Shown here in pieces: positions 42,970 through 52,371 of a stretch of 64,000 bases of DNA. The position numbers and the translations under genes are program-made. Positions within the stretch are counted from its first letter, which is position 1. Each line of letters opens with the position of its first letter. Origin of the DNA: Pseudomonas sp. SCB32 (GTDB taxonomy: Bacteria > Pseudomonadota > Gammaproteobacteria > Pseudomonadales > Pseudomonadaceae). The notes below the pieces were generated by a model, which was given only the letters and a program-made list of their open reading frames with translations, was not told where the DNA came from and did not search any database. The stretch is from NCBI RefSeq assembly GCF_009189165.1, contig NZ_CP045118.1:806001-870000 (forward strand), written 5' to 3'.

Positions 42970-43887
42970 TCAGAGTCCCACGTCAGGCAGCTTTGGCCGG
43001 GTGGCCAGGGCCTTGGCCATGATCCGCTCGACGTGCTCGCGGTCGGCCCCTTGCAGCGCCAGGCGCGGCGGGCGGGTGAGGGCAGTGCCGCGGCCGGCGA
43101 TCTCTTCGCAGAGCTTGATGCACTGCACCAGGTCCGGACGGGCGTCGAGGTGGAGGATCGGCATCAGCCATTCGTAGATCGGCATGGCTTCTTCGAAGCG
43201 GCCGGCCTTGCACAGGCGGAAGATGGTCTCGCCTTCCTGCGGGAAGACGTTGGACATGCCGGAGATCCAGCCCTCGGCGCCCACCGCGATGCTCTCCAGC
43301 ACCACGTCGTCGAGGCCGGCGAAGAGGATGAAGCGGTCGCCCACTTCATTGCGCACGTCGATGAAGCGGCGGGTGTCGCCGGAGCTGTCCTTGAAGCAGA
43401 CGATGTTCTCGCAGTCGGCCAGGGAGATGAGGATGTCCGGGGTGACGTCGTTCTTGTAGATCGGCGGGTTGTTGTAGACCATCACCGGCAGGTCGGTGCT
43501 GGTGGCCACGCTGCGGAAGTGCGCGGCGGTCTCGTGGGGCTTGGAGGAGTAGACCAGCGCAGGCATGACCATGAGGCCGTCGACGCCGACCTTCTGCACC
43601 GCCTTGGCTACCTGGGAGGCGCCATGGCTGGTGAACTCGGCGATGCCGCAGATCACCGGCACGCGGCCGCCGGAGGCGTCCTTGGCGACCTCGGTGACGG
43701 CCATCTTCTCCTCGATGGTCAGCGAGGTGTTCTCACCCACGCTGCCGCATACCACCAGCCCGGATACACCATCGCGCACCAGGTTGGAAATCACCTTGTG
43801 GGTGGCTTCCAGGTTGACCGAGAAATCGTCGTTGAACTGGGTGGTTACCGCGGGGAATACACCGCTCCAATTGACCTTCTTGCTCAT
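42970..43887 (-). CDS. lhpC: Delta1-pyrroline-4-hydroxy-2-carboxylate deaminase (DHDPS/NAL family)
   Basis: A 305-residue TIM-barrel class-I aldolase-fold enzyme. It deaminates Delta1-pyrroline-4-hydroxy-2-carboxylate to 2-oxoglutarate semialdehyde. Markers are CGSVGENTSLT, YNNPPIY with the Tyr, and the Schiff-base Lys in CFKDSSGD. It starts at ATG 43887 after GGAGGCAAC. A perfect GTATAC palindrome lies 16 bases upstream, so it probably has its own regulated promoter. The context decides between this activity and dihydrodipicolinate synthase. Confidence 0.9.
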   Translation of the reverse strand: MSKKVNWSGVFPAVTTQFNDDFSVNLEATHKVISNLVRDGVSGLVVCGSVGENTSLTIEEKMAVTEVAKDASGGRVPVICGIAEFTSHGASQVAKAVQKVGVDGLMVMPALVYSSKPHETAAHFRSVATSTDLPVMVYNNPPIYKNDVTPDILISLADCENIVCFKDSSGDTRRFIDVRNEVGDRFILFAGLDDVVLESIAVGAEGWISGMSNVFPQEGETIFRLCKAGRFEEAMPIYEWLMPILHLDARPDLVQCIKLCEEIAGRGTALTRPPRLALQGADREHVERIMAKALATRPKLPDVGL

Positions 43888-43902
43888 GTTGCCTCCAATT
43901 GT

Positions 43903-43918
43903 ATTTCGTATACGAAAT
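43903..43918. promoter_or_regulatory. GntR-type operator, perfect copy
   Basis: ATTTCGTATACGAAAT is a perfect 16-bp palindrome upstream of the deaminase gene. Related boxes occur at 49753-49768 and 55242-55257, the last just before the GntR gene. Confidence 0.75.
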
Positions 43919-44002
43919 GACCGGGGGATTTCCGCTGCATTTCGTGGTTCGACCCGCTGCGCGAGCCTGTTGGGTGCCGCTACGCGGCGAAATGGGTTGG
44001 AA

Positions 44003-45034
44003 TCAGTAGCCGTTGGGCCAGGTATCGGAGAGCCGGTAGCCTTCGGGCCACGGATCGTCCGGGTCGAGCAGGTGCTGGTGGGTGCCGGTGATCCAGGCAC
44101 GCCCGGCAATGCGCGGGTGGATGGCGGGCTTGCCGCCGACGTCGGTGAGGCCGTCGATGCGGCAGTGGAACTGCGAACCGATGATCGAGTGGCCGACGAA
44201 GCGTTCGCCGTCCTTCAGCTGACCCTTGGCATGCAGCACCGCCATGCGCGCCGAGCAGCCGGTGCCGCAGGGCGAGCGGTCGATCTTGCCGGGGCGGATG
44301 ACCACCGCGTTGCGGCCGTGCAGCACGCCGTCGATGCGCTCCACCGGGGCGGCCAGCTGGCAGAAGGAGATGTGCGCCCAGTCGTGGTTTTCCGGGTGCT
44401 TGAAGCCCAACTGCTGGTTCGCCGCATGGGTGATCTTCAGTCCGGTGGCGACCAGGTCGGCGGCTTCCGAGGCATGCAGGGTGAAGCCCAGGGCATGGGC
44501 GTCGGCGATGACGAAACTGTCGCCGCCGTAGGCGGTATCGACTTGCAGCGAGCCGATGCCTTCCACCTCGATCCAGGCGTCGAGTTTGTCGGCGAAGGAG
44601 GGCAGGTTGCGCACTTCCACGCGCTGCACCTTGCCGTCCTTGCAGTCGGCCACGGCTTCGATCAGACCGCCGGGAGCTTCCAGGGTCAGGCGGGTCTGCG
44701 GTTCCTGCATCGGCAGGATGCCGCTGTCGAGCAGCACTGTGCTCACGCACAGCGAGTTGGAGCCGGACATCGGCGGGGTGTCCGCCGGCTCCATGATGAT
44801 CCAGGCCATCTGCGCGCGCGGGTCCTTCGCCGGGACCAGCAGGTTCACGTGGCGGAACACGCCGCCGCGCGGCTCGTTGAGGACGAAGTTGCGCAACGTG
44901 TCGTCGCTGGCGATCCAGCGCGACTGCGCCCACACCGTGTCGCCCGGCGGCGGGGCGACTCCGCCAACGATGACGTCGCCGACTTCGCCTTCGGCGTGGC
45001 AGCTGACCACGTGGATGATCTTGCTCGAACGCAT
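44003..45034 (-). CDS. Proline-racemase-family protein with Ser in place of the first catalytic Cys
   Basis: A 343-residue proline racemase-fold protein. The usual MCGH motif reads MSGS (Ser90 in place of the first Cys, Ser92 in place of His), while the second Cys is kept in [10 protein letters not shown] (Cys256). The change rules out a standard two-base racemase. Related proteins act as hydroxyproline dehydratases or epimerases, so a 3-hydroxyproline substrate is likely. It is the second proline-racemase homologue in the island. It lies between the ABC ATPase gene and the deaminase. Confidence 0.82.
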   Translation of the reverse strand: MRSSKIIHVVSCHAEGEVGDVIVGGVAPPPGDTVWAQSRWIASDDTLRNFVLNEPRGGVFRHVNLLVPAKDPRAQMAWIIMEPADTPPMSGSNSLCVSTVLLDSGILPMQEPQTRLTLEAPGGLIEAVADCKDGKVQRVEVRNLPSFADKLDAWIEVEGIGSLQVDTAYGGDSFVIADAHALGFTLHASEAADLVATGLKITHAANQQLGFKHPENHDWAHISFCQLAAPVERIDGVLHGRNAVVIRPGKIDRSPCGTGCSARMAVLHAKGQLKDGERFVGHSIIGSQFHCRIDGLTDVGGKPAIHPRIAGRAWITGTHQHLLDPDDPWPEGYRLSDTWPNGY

Positions 45035-45059
45035 GTCTGTCTCCTGTTCCGTGGCGCCG

Positions 45060-45782
45060 TTACAGCACCGATCTCAAGAAGTCAGCCGTCTCCGGCTGCT
45101 GCGGATTGCCGATCACCTGGTCCGGCGCGCCGATCTCGTGGACCAGCCCGTTGCGGAAGAACGCCACGCGGTCGGATACATCGCGGGCGAAGCGGATCTC
45201 GTGGGTCACCAGCACCATGGTCATGCCTTCCTCGGCGAGCAGGCGCATGGTGTCGAGCACCTCGCCCACCAGTTGCGGGTCGAGCGCCGAGGTGGCTTCG
45301 TCGAACAGCATGTAGTCCGGCGACATGGCCAGCGCGCGGGCAATCGCCATGCGCTGCTGCTGGCCGCCGGAGAGCTTGTTGGGGAATACATTGAGCTTGT
45401 CGCCCAGGCCCACGTGCTTGAGCTGCTTCACCGCCATCGCCTCGGCTTCGTCCTTGCTCTGGCCGAGCACCTTGCGCGGGGCCAGCATCACGTTCTCCAG
45501 CACGGTGAGGTGGGGGAAGGCATTCCATTGCTGGAAGACGATGCCGATCTTCTGCCGCAGCTTGTTCAGGTCGGTGCCCTTGGCATGCACTTCGGTGCCG
45601 TCGACGCGGATGCTGCCCTTCTGGATCGGCTCCAGGCCGTTGATGCACATCAGCAGGGTGGACTTGCCCGAACCCGAGCCGCCGATGATCGAGACCACTT
45701 CACCCTTCTTCACGCTCAGGCTCACGCCCTTGACCACTTCGAGGTCGCCGTAGGCTTTGTGCACGTTGTTGATTTCAATCAT
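45060..45782 (-). CDS. Hydroxyproline-type ABC importer, ATP-binding subunit
   Basis: A 240-residue polar-amino-acid-type ATPase. Walker [11 protein letters not shown]-loop [10 protein letters not shown], signature LSGGQQQR, Walker [14 protein letters not shown]. It overlaps the end of the adjacent permease gene by 8 bases, so the subunits are co-translated. Substrate assigned from the surrounding hydroxyproline enzymes. Confidence 0.9.
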   Translation of the reverse strand: MIEINNVHKAYGDLEVVKGVSLSVKKGEVVSIIGGSGSGKSTLLMCINGLEPIQKGSIRVDGTEVHAKGTDLNKLRQKIGIVFQQWNAFPHLTVLENVMLAPRKVLGQSKDEAEAMAVKQLKHVGLGDKLNVFPNKLSGGQQQRMAIARALAMSPDYMLFDEATSALDPQLVGEVLDTMRLLAEEGMTMVLVTHEIRFARDVSDRVAFFRNGLVHEIGAPDQVIGNPQQPETADFLRSVL

Positions 45783-46425
45783 TTTCCTGCCACCTTCTTT
45801 CCAGACGGGTGCCGAGGCGCGCCACCACCCAGCTCATGAGGTAATAGATGACCCCGGCGATGCACAGCACCAGCAAGGGTTCCTGAATGCGCGTGACGAT
45901 GGTCTGCGACGCGCGCAGCAGCTCGACGATGCCGATCCACATGACCAGCGCGGTGTCCTTCATCACCCCCAGCACCAGGTTCAGCCAGCCGGGGAAGGCC
46001 ACGCGGGTGGCCAGCGGCAGCACGATGTAGCGCAGGTCCTGCCAGTAGGAGAGACCCAGGGAGCGACTGGCGCGGCGCAGGCTGGGCTGCACGGCGAGGA
46101 TGCCGCTGCGGACGATCTCGGTGCAGAACGCCGCCGCGTAGATGCCCAGCACCAGGCAGCCGACGGAGAAGGCGCTCCAGTTCAAGCCGATGATGCTTTT
46201 CAGCGAGTTGAACAGCACGAACTGGATCAGCAGCGGCACGCTGCGGAACAGGTCGAGGAACCAGCCCAGCGGCAGGCTGGCGCGTGGCAGGGTGGCGCGC
46301 AGCCAACCCAGCAGTACGCCGGCCAGGGTGCCGAGGAGCATCGCGGCGACGGTCAGCTTGACGGTGACCCAGGCCCCCTGGAGGAGGAACTGCAGGTCGT
46401 TGGCGGTGAAGCTCGTTTCGAACAT
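45775..46425 (-). CDS. Hydroxyproline-type ABC importer, permease
   Basis: A 216-residue HisM/HisQ-type permease with about five helices. It shows the N-terminal GAWVTVKLTVAAMLLGTLAGVLLG helix, RSVPLLIQFVLF and the EAA-like loop RRASRSLGLSYWQDLRYIVLP. Confidence 0.9.
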   Translation of the reverse strand: MFETSFTANDLQFLLQGAWVTVKLTVAAMLLGTLAGVLLGWLRATLPRASLPLGWFLDLFRSVPLLIQFVLFNSLKSIIGLNWSAFSVGCLVLGIYAAAFCTEIVRSGILAVQPSLRRASRSLGLSYWQDLRYIVLPLATRVAFPGWLNLVLGVMKDTALVMWIGIVELLRASQTIVTRIQEPLLVLCIAGVIYYLMSWVVARLGTRLERRWQEND

Positions 46426-46437
46426 GCCTTGCCTCCC

Positions 46438-47106
46438 TTAGTAGCGGAACAGTCGCCAGCCCAGCAGGCGGGCGGCCGCCACGATGACTTTGGCGATCAG
46501 GTAATAGAGCACCGCGGCCAGGGCGAAGTACTCGAAGGTGCGGAAGGTGCGCACGTTGAAGTCCTGGGTCACGCCGGTGAGGTCGTTGTTCAGCCCCACC
46601 ACCACGCCCAGGGAGGTCATCAGCACCGCCCAGACCATCTGGTTGGTGAGCGGGTAGAAGACGATGCGCAGCAGCTGCGGAACGATGATCATCCGGTACG
46701 CCTGGAAGGCGCTCATGCCCAGCGAGCGCGCGGCGCGCATCTGGGTATCCGGCACGGCCTTGAGCCCGCCGCGGAAGTTCTCCGCGAGGTATCCGGCGTT
46801 GTTGAAGGTGATCCCCGCCAGCAGTGCTACCCAGGAGCTGACATGCAGGCCGAAGGAGCCCAGGCCGAAGTACAGGATGTAGATCTGGAACAGCGACGGG
46901 GTGTTGCGCGCAATCGATACCCAGGTGTCGGCGAAGCCGCGCGGGACCGGGTGCGTCATCTGCCGCATGACGGTCAGCAGCAGGGCGATGAGCACCCCCA
47001 GGAACATCGACAGGGCGGCGGTTTCCAGCGTCACCCAGGCGCCGCCGAGCATGTCCGGCAGCGCCTTGAACGCGGAGCGCCAGTGGAAGCTGTAGTTGCT
47101 GAACAT
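46438..47106 (-). CDS. Hydroxyproline-type ABC importer, permease
   Basis: A 222-residue HisQ/HisM-type permease. Key segments are GAWVTLETAALSMFLGVLIALLL, ARNTPSLFQIYILYFGLG and the EAA loop MRAARSLGMSAFQAYRMIIVP. Its first base overlaps the last base of the aconitase X stop region (the two share position 47106). Confidence 0.9.
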   Translation of the reverse strand: MFSNYSFHWRSAFKALPDMLGGAWVTLETAALSMFLGVLIALLLTVMRQMTHPVPRGFADTWVSIARNTPSLFQIYILYFGLGSFGLHVSSWVALLAGITFNNAGYLAENFRGGLKAVPDTQMRAARSLGMSAFQAYRMIIVPQLLRIVFYPLTNQMVWAVLMTSLGVVVGLNNDLTGVTQDFNVRTFRTFEYFALAAVLYYLIAKVIVAAARLLGWRLFRY

Positions 47107-48884
47107 CAGCCTGCCTCCCCACCCAGCCAGGCCGGCACGCCGCCGTCAGCGCGGGCGCTGCAGGCCGCCTCGACGCACGCGGCCAGGCTGCCGAAATGAA
47201 CCTGGCGGCCAGCGAGGCCAGGGCCGTAGTGGGCGTACTTCGCCGAGTTGGTTATCAGCGTGGTGCAGTGCGGCGGGATGATCGGCTCGCCGAGCATGCA
47301 CCAGCAGGTGTCGTTGACCAGCAGCGCACCGAAGTCCTGCAGAACCTGCACGTGGCCCGCCGCGCGCGCCTGCTCCTGAACGGCACGACCGAGGGTGATG
47401 ACCAGCGCGACGTCCGGATGCTTGCGCCGCCCGGCCAGCAGCCTTGCGAGGCTGGCGCATTCGCTGGCGGAGAAGTGCGGGTTGCCCAGGGACACCAGTT
47501 GCACGGTCGGCTCGCTGGCGCGGTCCAGCTCGCGCCAGGTGGCGACCAGGTCCGCCGGGGTGACGCGCAGCTGCTGGCGTGGAGCCTGGCCGCCGAGTGC
47601 GGTGGCAAGGTCCGGCGCCTCCGGGGTGACGCCGGCGACATGGAACATCGGCGCCGCCGAGGTGGTGGCGAAGGCCGCGCCGAAGGCTTTCAGCGCGTCG
47701 CTGTCCGGGGCCAGCGGTTGCAGGCCGTCGACCACCGGGATACGACTGCCGCACAGCGAGCCGATGTAATAGCCCAGCAGCGGGTAGATCGACTCGTCGT
47801 GCGTCGCCGGCAGCTCGACATCCACCCGCAGCGTGGCCAGCCGGCCTTCGTCGCGGTGGCTGCCGACGTTCGGCGCGCGGCCGGTGAGGGCGATACAGAT
47901 GTCGAGGTAATCCGGGTACTTCAGGGTACGCGCGCCAAGCACGCTGTTGGCGTACACCACGGCGTTGGATTCGGCCCAGACCACCTGGTCGCCAAGACCG
48001 GGCGCGGTGTCCAGCAGGTAGGGTGCGCAGGTGTAGCTGAGCTGCGCGCCCATTGCCATGTAGGCATCGCCCACCGCGCTGGCGGGCTCGCCGAAGTCTT
48101 TGTCGACCCCCAGCTCGCGCCAGCGGCGGTGGTCCACGGAAATCGAATTGAGGGTGGTCGGCACGCGAACCCTGGCACCCCATTCCACCAGCTGGCGAGC
48201 GAAACGCAGGCTCGCGGGGCCGGTGTAGATGCAGCCGTCGATGTGCGCCTGGGTCACGTCCAGCAGGTCCTTGGCGCCCTGCAGCGCGGCCATGCGCAGG
48301 AGGATCTGCATGGCGGCCTGGGCGGCCTTGCCATGCGCGCCGTCGAGCAGCGCGCGGTCGTCGGCGTCCAGCGCCAGGCCCGCGGGCAGCGGCCCGGAAT
48401 CGCTGGCCATCACGCCCCGCCAGCCATCGGCGGGGCGCTGTGGATGAAGCGTTACCCGACCGTCTTCGATGCGCGCCCAGACGCCGCCGGCAAGCCGCTC
48501 GAACCCCTCGCGCCCCAGGCACAGCACCGGGATCGCGCGGCCGAACAGCACCTGCGCCACCAGTACGCCGAGGGTGAGGATTTCGTCCGGCTCGGCCAGC
48601 AGCAGGGCCGCTGGCGCGTGGCCGTTGAGCAGCATTTCCAGCATCACGCTGCTGCCGGTGCAGGAGCCGCGTCCGCTGGGGATCGCCAGCACCCGGCCGG
48701 GCAGCAGGCCGCCGCTGAGCGGGTGGTGGCGGTCGATGACCTCGCCGGTGTAGGGATCGACGCCCCCCCACAGGCTCAGCCCCGTCCCCGCGTACAACAG
48801 CGCCCCTTCGGCGCTGCCGCCCATCAGGACGCGGCCGGTGAGGGCCACGTCCGCAACGTCTGATGTGTGCATCGAAGACATCAT
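47106..48884 (-). CDS. Aconitase X, probable cis-3-hydroxy-L-proline dehydratase
   Basis: A 592-residue aconitase X of the single-chain type. An N-terminal swivel-like small domain (about 1-140, with LSGGLLPGRVLAIPSGRGSCTGSSVMLEML) is fused to the large catalytic domain. The Cys-containing segments in the large domain (DGCIYTGPASL, MLGEPIIPPHCTT) are candidates for the cluster or metal site. Known type-I AcnX proteins dehydrate cis-3-hydroxy-L-proline to Delta1-pyrroline-2-carboxylate, which fits the nearby dpkA. A second ATG lies at 48881. Confidence 0.88.
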   Translation of the reverse strand: MMSSMHTSDVADVALTGRVLMGGSAEGALLYAGTGLSLWGGVDPYTGEVIDRHHPLSGGLLPGRVLAIPSGRGSCTGSSVMLEMLLNGHAPAALLLAEPDEILTLGVLVAQVLFGRAIPVLCLGREGFERLAGGVWARIEDGRVTLHPQRPADGWRGVMASDSGPLPAGLALDADDRALLDGAHGKAAQAAMQILLRMAALQGAKDLLDVTQAHIDGCIYTGPASLRFARQLVEWGARVRVPTTLNSISVDHRRWRELGVDKDFGEPASAVGDAYMAMGAQLSYTCAPYLLDTAPGLGDQVVWAESNAVVYANSVLGARTLKYPDYLDICIALTGRAPNVGSHRDEGRLATLRVDVELPATHDESIYPLLGYYIGSLCGSRIPVVDGLQPLAPDSDALKAFGAAFATTSAAPMFHVAGVTPEAPDLATALGGQAPRQQLRVTPADLVATWRELDRASEPTVQLVSLGNPHFSASECASLARLLAGRRKHPDVALVITLGRAVQEQARAAGHVQVLQDFGALLVNDTCWCMLGEPIIPPHCTTLITNSAKYAHYGPGLAGRQVHFGSLAACVEAACSARADGGVPAWLGGEAG

Positions 48885-48894
48885 CGGTCCGCCG

Positions 48895-49707
48895 TCAGTA
48901 GTACACGTGAGGAACGGTGAGCTCGACCGGGGTGCCGCCGACCCACTTTTCGTACAGCTCGGCGTAGCGACCGGTGCGGACCTGCTGGTTGACGAACAGG
49001 TTGAGGTAGTGGATCAGGCCGTATTCGTTGCGCGCCGCCGCCAGCGACACGTAGTCGATGACGTAGGGTGCGTTGCCCGCCACTTTCAGGCCCTTGTACT
49101 TGCCGGACTTCAGGGTGGAGGCGGCGACAGTGTTGGTGACCACGGTGGCGTCGATGTGGCCCTGGGCGACGGCGAGGATGGTGTCGTTCTGGGTCTGGTA
49201 GGCGCGGAAGCTGCCGTTGCCCCACTTCTTCACATCCTTCTCCAGGGCGATGGCTTCGTAGGTGCCGCTGGTGTTGCCCACCGGGCGGCCCTTGATGTCG
49301 TCATAGCTCTTGATGCCGGTGTCTTCGCGGGTCAGCACCACCATCTGGAAGGCGAAGTAGGGCACGGTCATGGCCACGGTCTTGGCGCGCTCCAGGGTGT
49401 CGGAAGTGGAGGCGACGATGACGTCGGCGCGGCCGGAGACCAGCGCGGGAATACGGTCGGGGAAGGGCGTCTCGACGACTTCGGGGGTAACGCCGAGGAC
49501 TTTCGCCAGGTCGTTGCAATAGTCGACGTCGAAGCCCACCGGGTTGTTCTGCGCATCGCGCGAGCCCATGGGCGGGAAGTCCAGTGTCACTGCGCAGCGC
49601 AGCTTGCCGGATTCGATGATGTCGTCGAGCTTGTCGGCCTGGGCCTGGGTGACGAGGAAGGTACTGGCAACAGCGGTGAGGGCTACAGCGATTCGACTGA
49701 ATTTCAT
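48895..49707 (-). CDS. Hydroxyproline-type ABC importer, periplasmic binding protein
   Basis: A 270-residue SBP_bac_3 protein. The signal peptide is about 1-24 (ending AQA). The mature part has LRCAVTLDFPPMGSRDAQNNPVGFDVDYCNDLAKVLG and VSGRADVIVAS, typical of polar amino-acid receptors. It is the first gene of the import operon and has a GTATAC box 46-61 bases upstream. Confidence 0.9.
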   Translation of the reverse strand: MKFSRIAVALTAVASTFLVTQAQADKLDDIIESGKLRCAVTLDFPPMGSRDAQNNPVGFDVDYCNDLAKVLGVTPEVVETPFPDRIPALVSGRADVIVASTSDTLERAKTVAMTVPYFAFQMVVLTREDTGIKSYDDIKGRPVGNTSGTYEAIALEKDVKKWGNGSFRAYQTQNDTILAVAQGHIDATVVTNTVAASTLKSGKYKGLKVAGNAPYVIDYVSLAAARNEYGLIHYLNLFVNQQVRTGRYAELYEKWVGGTPVELTVPHVYY

Positions 49708-49752
49708 GGGGGCCTCTCTGGGTCTGTGTTGGGCAGTGATTTTGTATTAGGG

Positions 49753-49768
49753 ATTTCGTATACGATAT
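49753..49768. promoter_or_regulatory. GntR-type operator upstream of the binding-protein gene
   Basis: ATTTCGTATACGATAT differs from the perfect box at 43903-43918 at two positions in the second half. Confidence 0.7.
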
Positions 49769-49944
49769 TTTCTAGAGCAAGGCATGTGCCAGAAATCGTC
49801 CGGGTGTAAGTCATGGGACGCAGGCCCCGCCGTTGAGGGGGCGGAGCGTTCAGATGCAGGAGAGGTAGCTGAAGGATGGTTCTGAAGGCTGTTACCGAAT
49901 GAAGCAGGCGAGTGTTTCGCTGCCCCAAATGGAAGCACTGCGAG

Positions 49945-50697
49945 TCAGCGCAGTGTGGTCTGCGACTCGCGGTACTGGGTCGGCGACAGCCCGGTGAGGG
50001 CGCGGAACTGGCGGCTGAAGGCGCTGTGGTCGGTGTAGCCGCAACGCAGGGCGATCTCGGTGATCGGCAGGTCTTCCGCGAGCAGGCGGGTGGCTGCGCC
50101 GAGGCGGGCCTTGTGGATCATCTGCCGGGGCGTGAGCTGGAAGATACGCTTGCAGTGGCGCTCCAGCTGGGCAACGGACAGCCCGGCCAGCTCGGTGAGC
50201 TCGCCGAGGTTGATCGGCTTGTCGAAGTGCTCGCGGATATAGGCATCCACCGCCGCCAGGCGCTGGTACGCCGGGTGGGTCGACTGCGCCGCCTGCAGGT
50301 CGCTGGAGATGCCAGCCATGCCGATCACGTTACCGTTCGCATCACGCAGCGCCAGCTTGTGGGTCAGGCACCAGCCGGGCTGGCGTGCGGGGTAGAGGTG
50401 CAGTTCCAGCTGGTCGCTGAGCTGCCCGCCGGTTTCCAGCACGCGGCGGTCCTGCTCGGTATAGACCGGGCCGAAGCGCGAGGGGAAGACCTCATCGGCG
50501 GTGCGTCCGAGCAGTTCGCTGGCGTCCTTCACGCCGCAACGCCGCGCCAGGGTCTGGTTGACCAGCACGTAGCGGGCGCCGGTGTCCTTGATGAAGAACA
50601 CCACGCCGGGCATGGCATCGAGCAGCGGGGTTATCTGCCGCAGGGTTTGCAGCAGGCTGTCCAGGTCGCGGGCGTCCTGGGGAATCAGGTCGTGCAT
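49945..50697 (-). CDS. lhpR: AraC-type regulator with PAS domain
   Basis: A 250-residue regulator. An N-terminal PAS domain (about 20-125, with LLDAMPGVVFFIKDTGARYVLVNQT and VIGMAGISSDLQ) is joined to a C-terminal AraC-type HTH_18 domain (about 145-250, with GELTELAGLSVAQLERHCKRIF and CGYTDHSAFSRQFRALTGLSP). It would sense a hydroxyproline-related ligand and activate the cluster; P. aeruginosa LhpR is a regulator of this kind. The frame is open upstream to 50763; ATG 50697 is preferred. Confidence 0.83.
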   Translation of the reverse strand: MHDLIPQDARDLDSLLQTLRQITPLLDAMPGVVFFIKDTGARYVLVNQTLARRCGVKDASELLGRTADEVFPSRFGPVYTEQDRRVLETGGQLSDQLELHLYPARQPGWCLTHKLALRDANGNVIGMAGISSDLQAAQSTHPAYQRLAAVDAYIREHFDKPINLGELTELAGLSVAQLERHCKRIFQLTPRQMIHKARLGAATRLLAEDLPITEIALRCGYTDHSAFSRQFRALTGLSPTQYRESQTTLR

Positions 50698-50790
50698 CGG
50701 GAAGCGGCTTGGCTGTCGGAACACGGCTGAAGATACGGGACGAAAAGGTTGGGGGGAAGCCACTCGCGTATCTGACGGTGCGCGGGTGGA

Positions 50791-50881
50791 GTAGGGCGCA
50801 TAACGCCTTTGGCGTCATCCGCCGTCCCCCGTGCATGGCGGAAGAGACGGCTGATAAAGCGTGCTGCTTTATGCGCCCTAC
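50791..50881. repeat. REP-like palindrome (GTAGGGCGCATAA family)
   Basis: GTAGGGCGCATAACGC on the left pairs with GCTTTATGCGCCCTAC on the right across a 60-base spacer between two genes of the island. Confidence 0.75.
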
Positions 50882-50890
50882 GGGCAGCGG

Positions 50891-52138
50891 TCAGTCTTCA
50901 GCGAGTTGCAGCAAAGTATCGACCCGCGCCGGGCTGAATGGCGGGCGCGGCGCCGGCGGCTGCCAGCCGAACAGCTGCTTGGCGGCGGCGCCGCACACGC
51001 GGCCCTGGCAGGCGCCCATGCCGCAGCGGCTGGCGAGCTTGGCGGTGGTCCAGTCCGGCTTTCCGGCGAGGGCCGAGTAGGGGACGTCTTCGCAGCGGCA
51101 CACCAGGGTGTCCGGCTCGGCCAGCTGGTTCAGGCGCGGATCGAGGGCGAAGTCGCGCCGCAGTGCATCGGCGAAGCGTTGCCAGCGCTGGCGCTGCGGC
51201 CACAGGGCGCGGGCGCTCTCGTGTTCGCCCAGCGCCGCGAGGCCGGCGATGCGGCCTTCCACCAGCGCCAGTTCGGAGCCGCCGAAGCCTGTGCATTCGC
51301 CCGCCGCGTAGATACCCGCGCGGCTGCACGCCTGCCAGGCATCGATGCGGATTGCGCTGTTCTCGATGGCGCAACCCAGCGCCTGGCCGAGCTGCACGTT
51401 GGGGATCAGGCCGAAGCCGCAGGCCAGCCGGTCGCACTCGATTTCCACCTGCTTGCCGCCCTGGTTCAGGCGTACGCCTTCCAGATGATCCGTGCCCAGC
51501 GCGGCAACCACATGACTGTCGGCGCGGTAGCTTCGGTCGTATAGGCCGAAGGACTGCAGCAGCTTGTTCGGCCAGCGTGGCAGCTTCATCGCGAAGCGTG
51601 CCAGCGCGGGCCAGGAAGCCTGCTCGGCGATGCTCACGACGCGTGCGCCATTGGCGCGGGCGGTGGCGGCGCTGGCGAGCAGCAGCGGGCCGCTGCCGGC
51701 GATTACCACGCGCTGTCCGTTCACTGGCACTCCGCCCTTGATCAGCGCCTGCAAACCGCCCGCGCCGGTTACGCCCGGCAGCGTCCAGCCGGGGAAGGGC
51801 AGCAGCAGTTCACGGGCGCCGGTGCAGAGGATCAGCTTGCGGTAGTCCAGTCGCCAGCCGCGTTCGAAATCTTCCAGCAGCAGGCCGCGCTCGCCCGCCA
51901 GCGCGACCACGCGGGTGCCGCTGTGCAGCTTGATGTTGGCGCAGGCGGCGACGCGCTCGCGCAGCTCCGTGGCCGCGCGCGGCAGATGTGCGTTCGGACC
52001 GTCGCGCCAGATCTGTCCGCCTGGCAGCGGGTTGTCGTCGAGGATGACGATGCTGGCGCCGCTCGGCGCGGCGGCCAGCGCGGCGGATAAGCCGGCCGGA
52101 CCGGCGCCGACGATGACGATATCGGCAGCCACGCTCAT
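50891..52138 (-). CDS. lhpE: D-hydroxyproline dehydrogenase, FAD subunit with BFD-like domain
   Basis: A 415-residue flavoprotein. N-terminal FAD motif IVIVGAGPAGLSAALAAA, second nucleotide motif RVVIAGSGPLLLASAATA, and a C-terminal BFD-like 2Fe-2S region with CRCEDV and CGMGACQGRVCG. It belongs to the HcnB/octopine-oxidase group. With the small 2Fe-2S and DAO-type proteins it forms a heteromeric dehydrogenase oxidising cis-4-hydroxy-D-proline. Its ATG overlaps the stop of the 2Fe-2S gene (ATGA). Confidence 0.87.
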   Translation of the reverse strand: MSVAADIVIVGAGPAGLSAALAAAPSGASIVILDDNPLPGGQIWRDGPNAHLPRAATELRERVAACANIKLHSGTRVVALAGERGLLLEDFERGWRLDYRKLILCTGARELLLPFPGWTLPGVTGAGGLQALIKGGVPVNGQRVVIAGSGPLLLASAATARANGARVVSIAEQASWPALARFAMKLPRWPNKLLQSFGLYDRSYRADSHVVAALGTDHLEGVRLNQGGKQVEIECDRLACGFGLIPNVQLGQALGCAIENSAIRIDAWQACSRAGIYAAGECTGFGGSELALVEGRIAGLAALGEHESARALWPQRQRWQRFADALRRDFALDPRLNQLAEPDTLVCRCEDVPYSALAGKPDWTTAKLASRCGMGACQGRVCGAAAKQLFGWQPPAPRPPFSPARVDTLLQLAED

Positions 52139-52371
52139 GGGCGGGTCTCCACCTGCATGCCGTCGCGGCAAAGGGTCTGGCAGGCCAGGCGGCGTTGGCC
52201 GTCGATGTTCACCCGGCATTCCTGGCAGATGCCCATGCCGCAAAGTGGCGCACGGCGCTGGCCGCTGACCGAGGTGCGGGTGGTGCCGTCGCCGCCCAGG
52301 ACGAGCGCGGCGGCCACCGTGGTACCGGCGGTGACGCGCAGGGGCCGGCCGTCGAGGAACAGATCAGGCAT
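52135..52371 (-). CDS. lhpF: D-hydroxyproline dehydrogenase, small 2Fe-2S subunit
   Basis: A 78-residue ferredoxin-like protein of the HcnA type. The cluster ligands are in CGMGICQECRV and ACQT. It carries electrons between the two flavin subunits. It overlaps both neighbours, as expected of one complex. Confidence 0.87.
   Translation of the reverse strand: MPDLFLDGRPLRVTAGTTVAAALVLGGDGTTRTSVSGQRRAPLCGMGICQECRVNIDGQRRLACQTLCRDGMQVETRP

Noticed and set aside
47196..48863. 555-residue plus-strand open frame opposite aconitase X
   Set aside because: Antisense to a conserved enzyme; no motifs.
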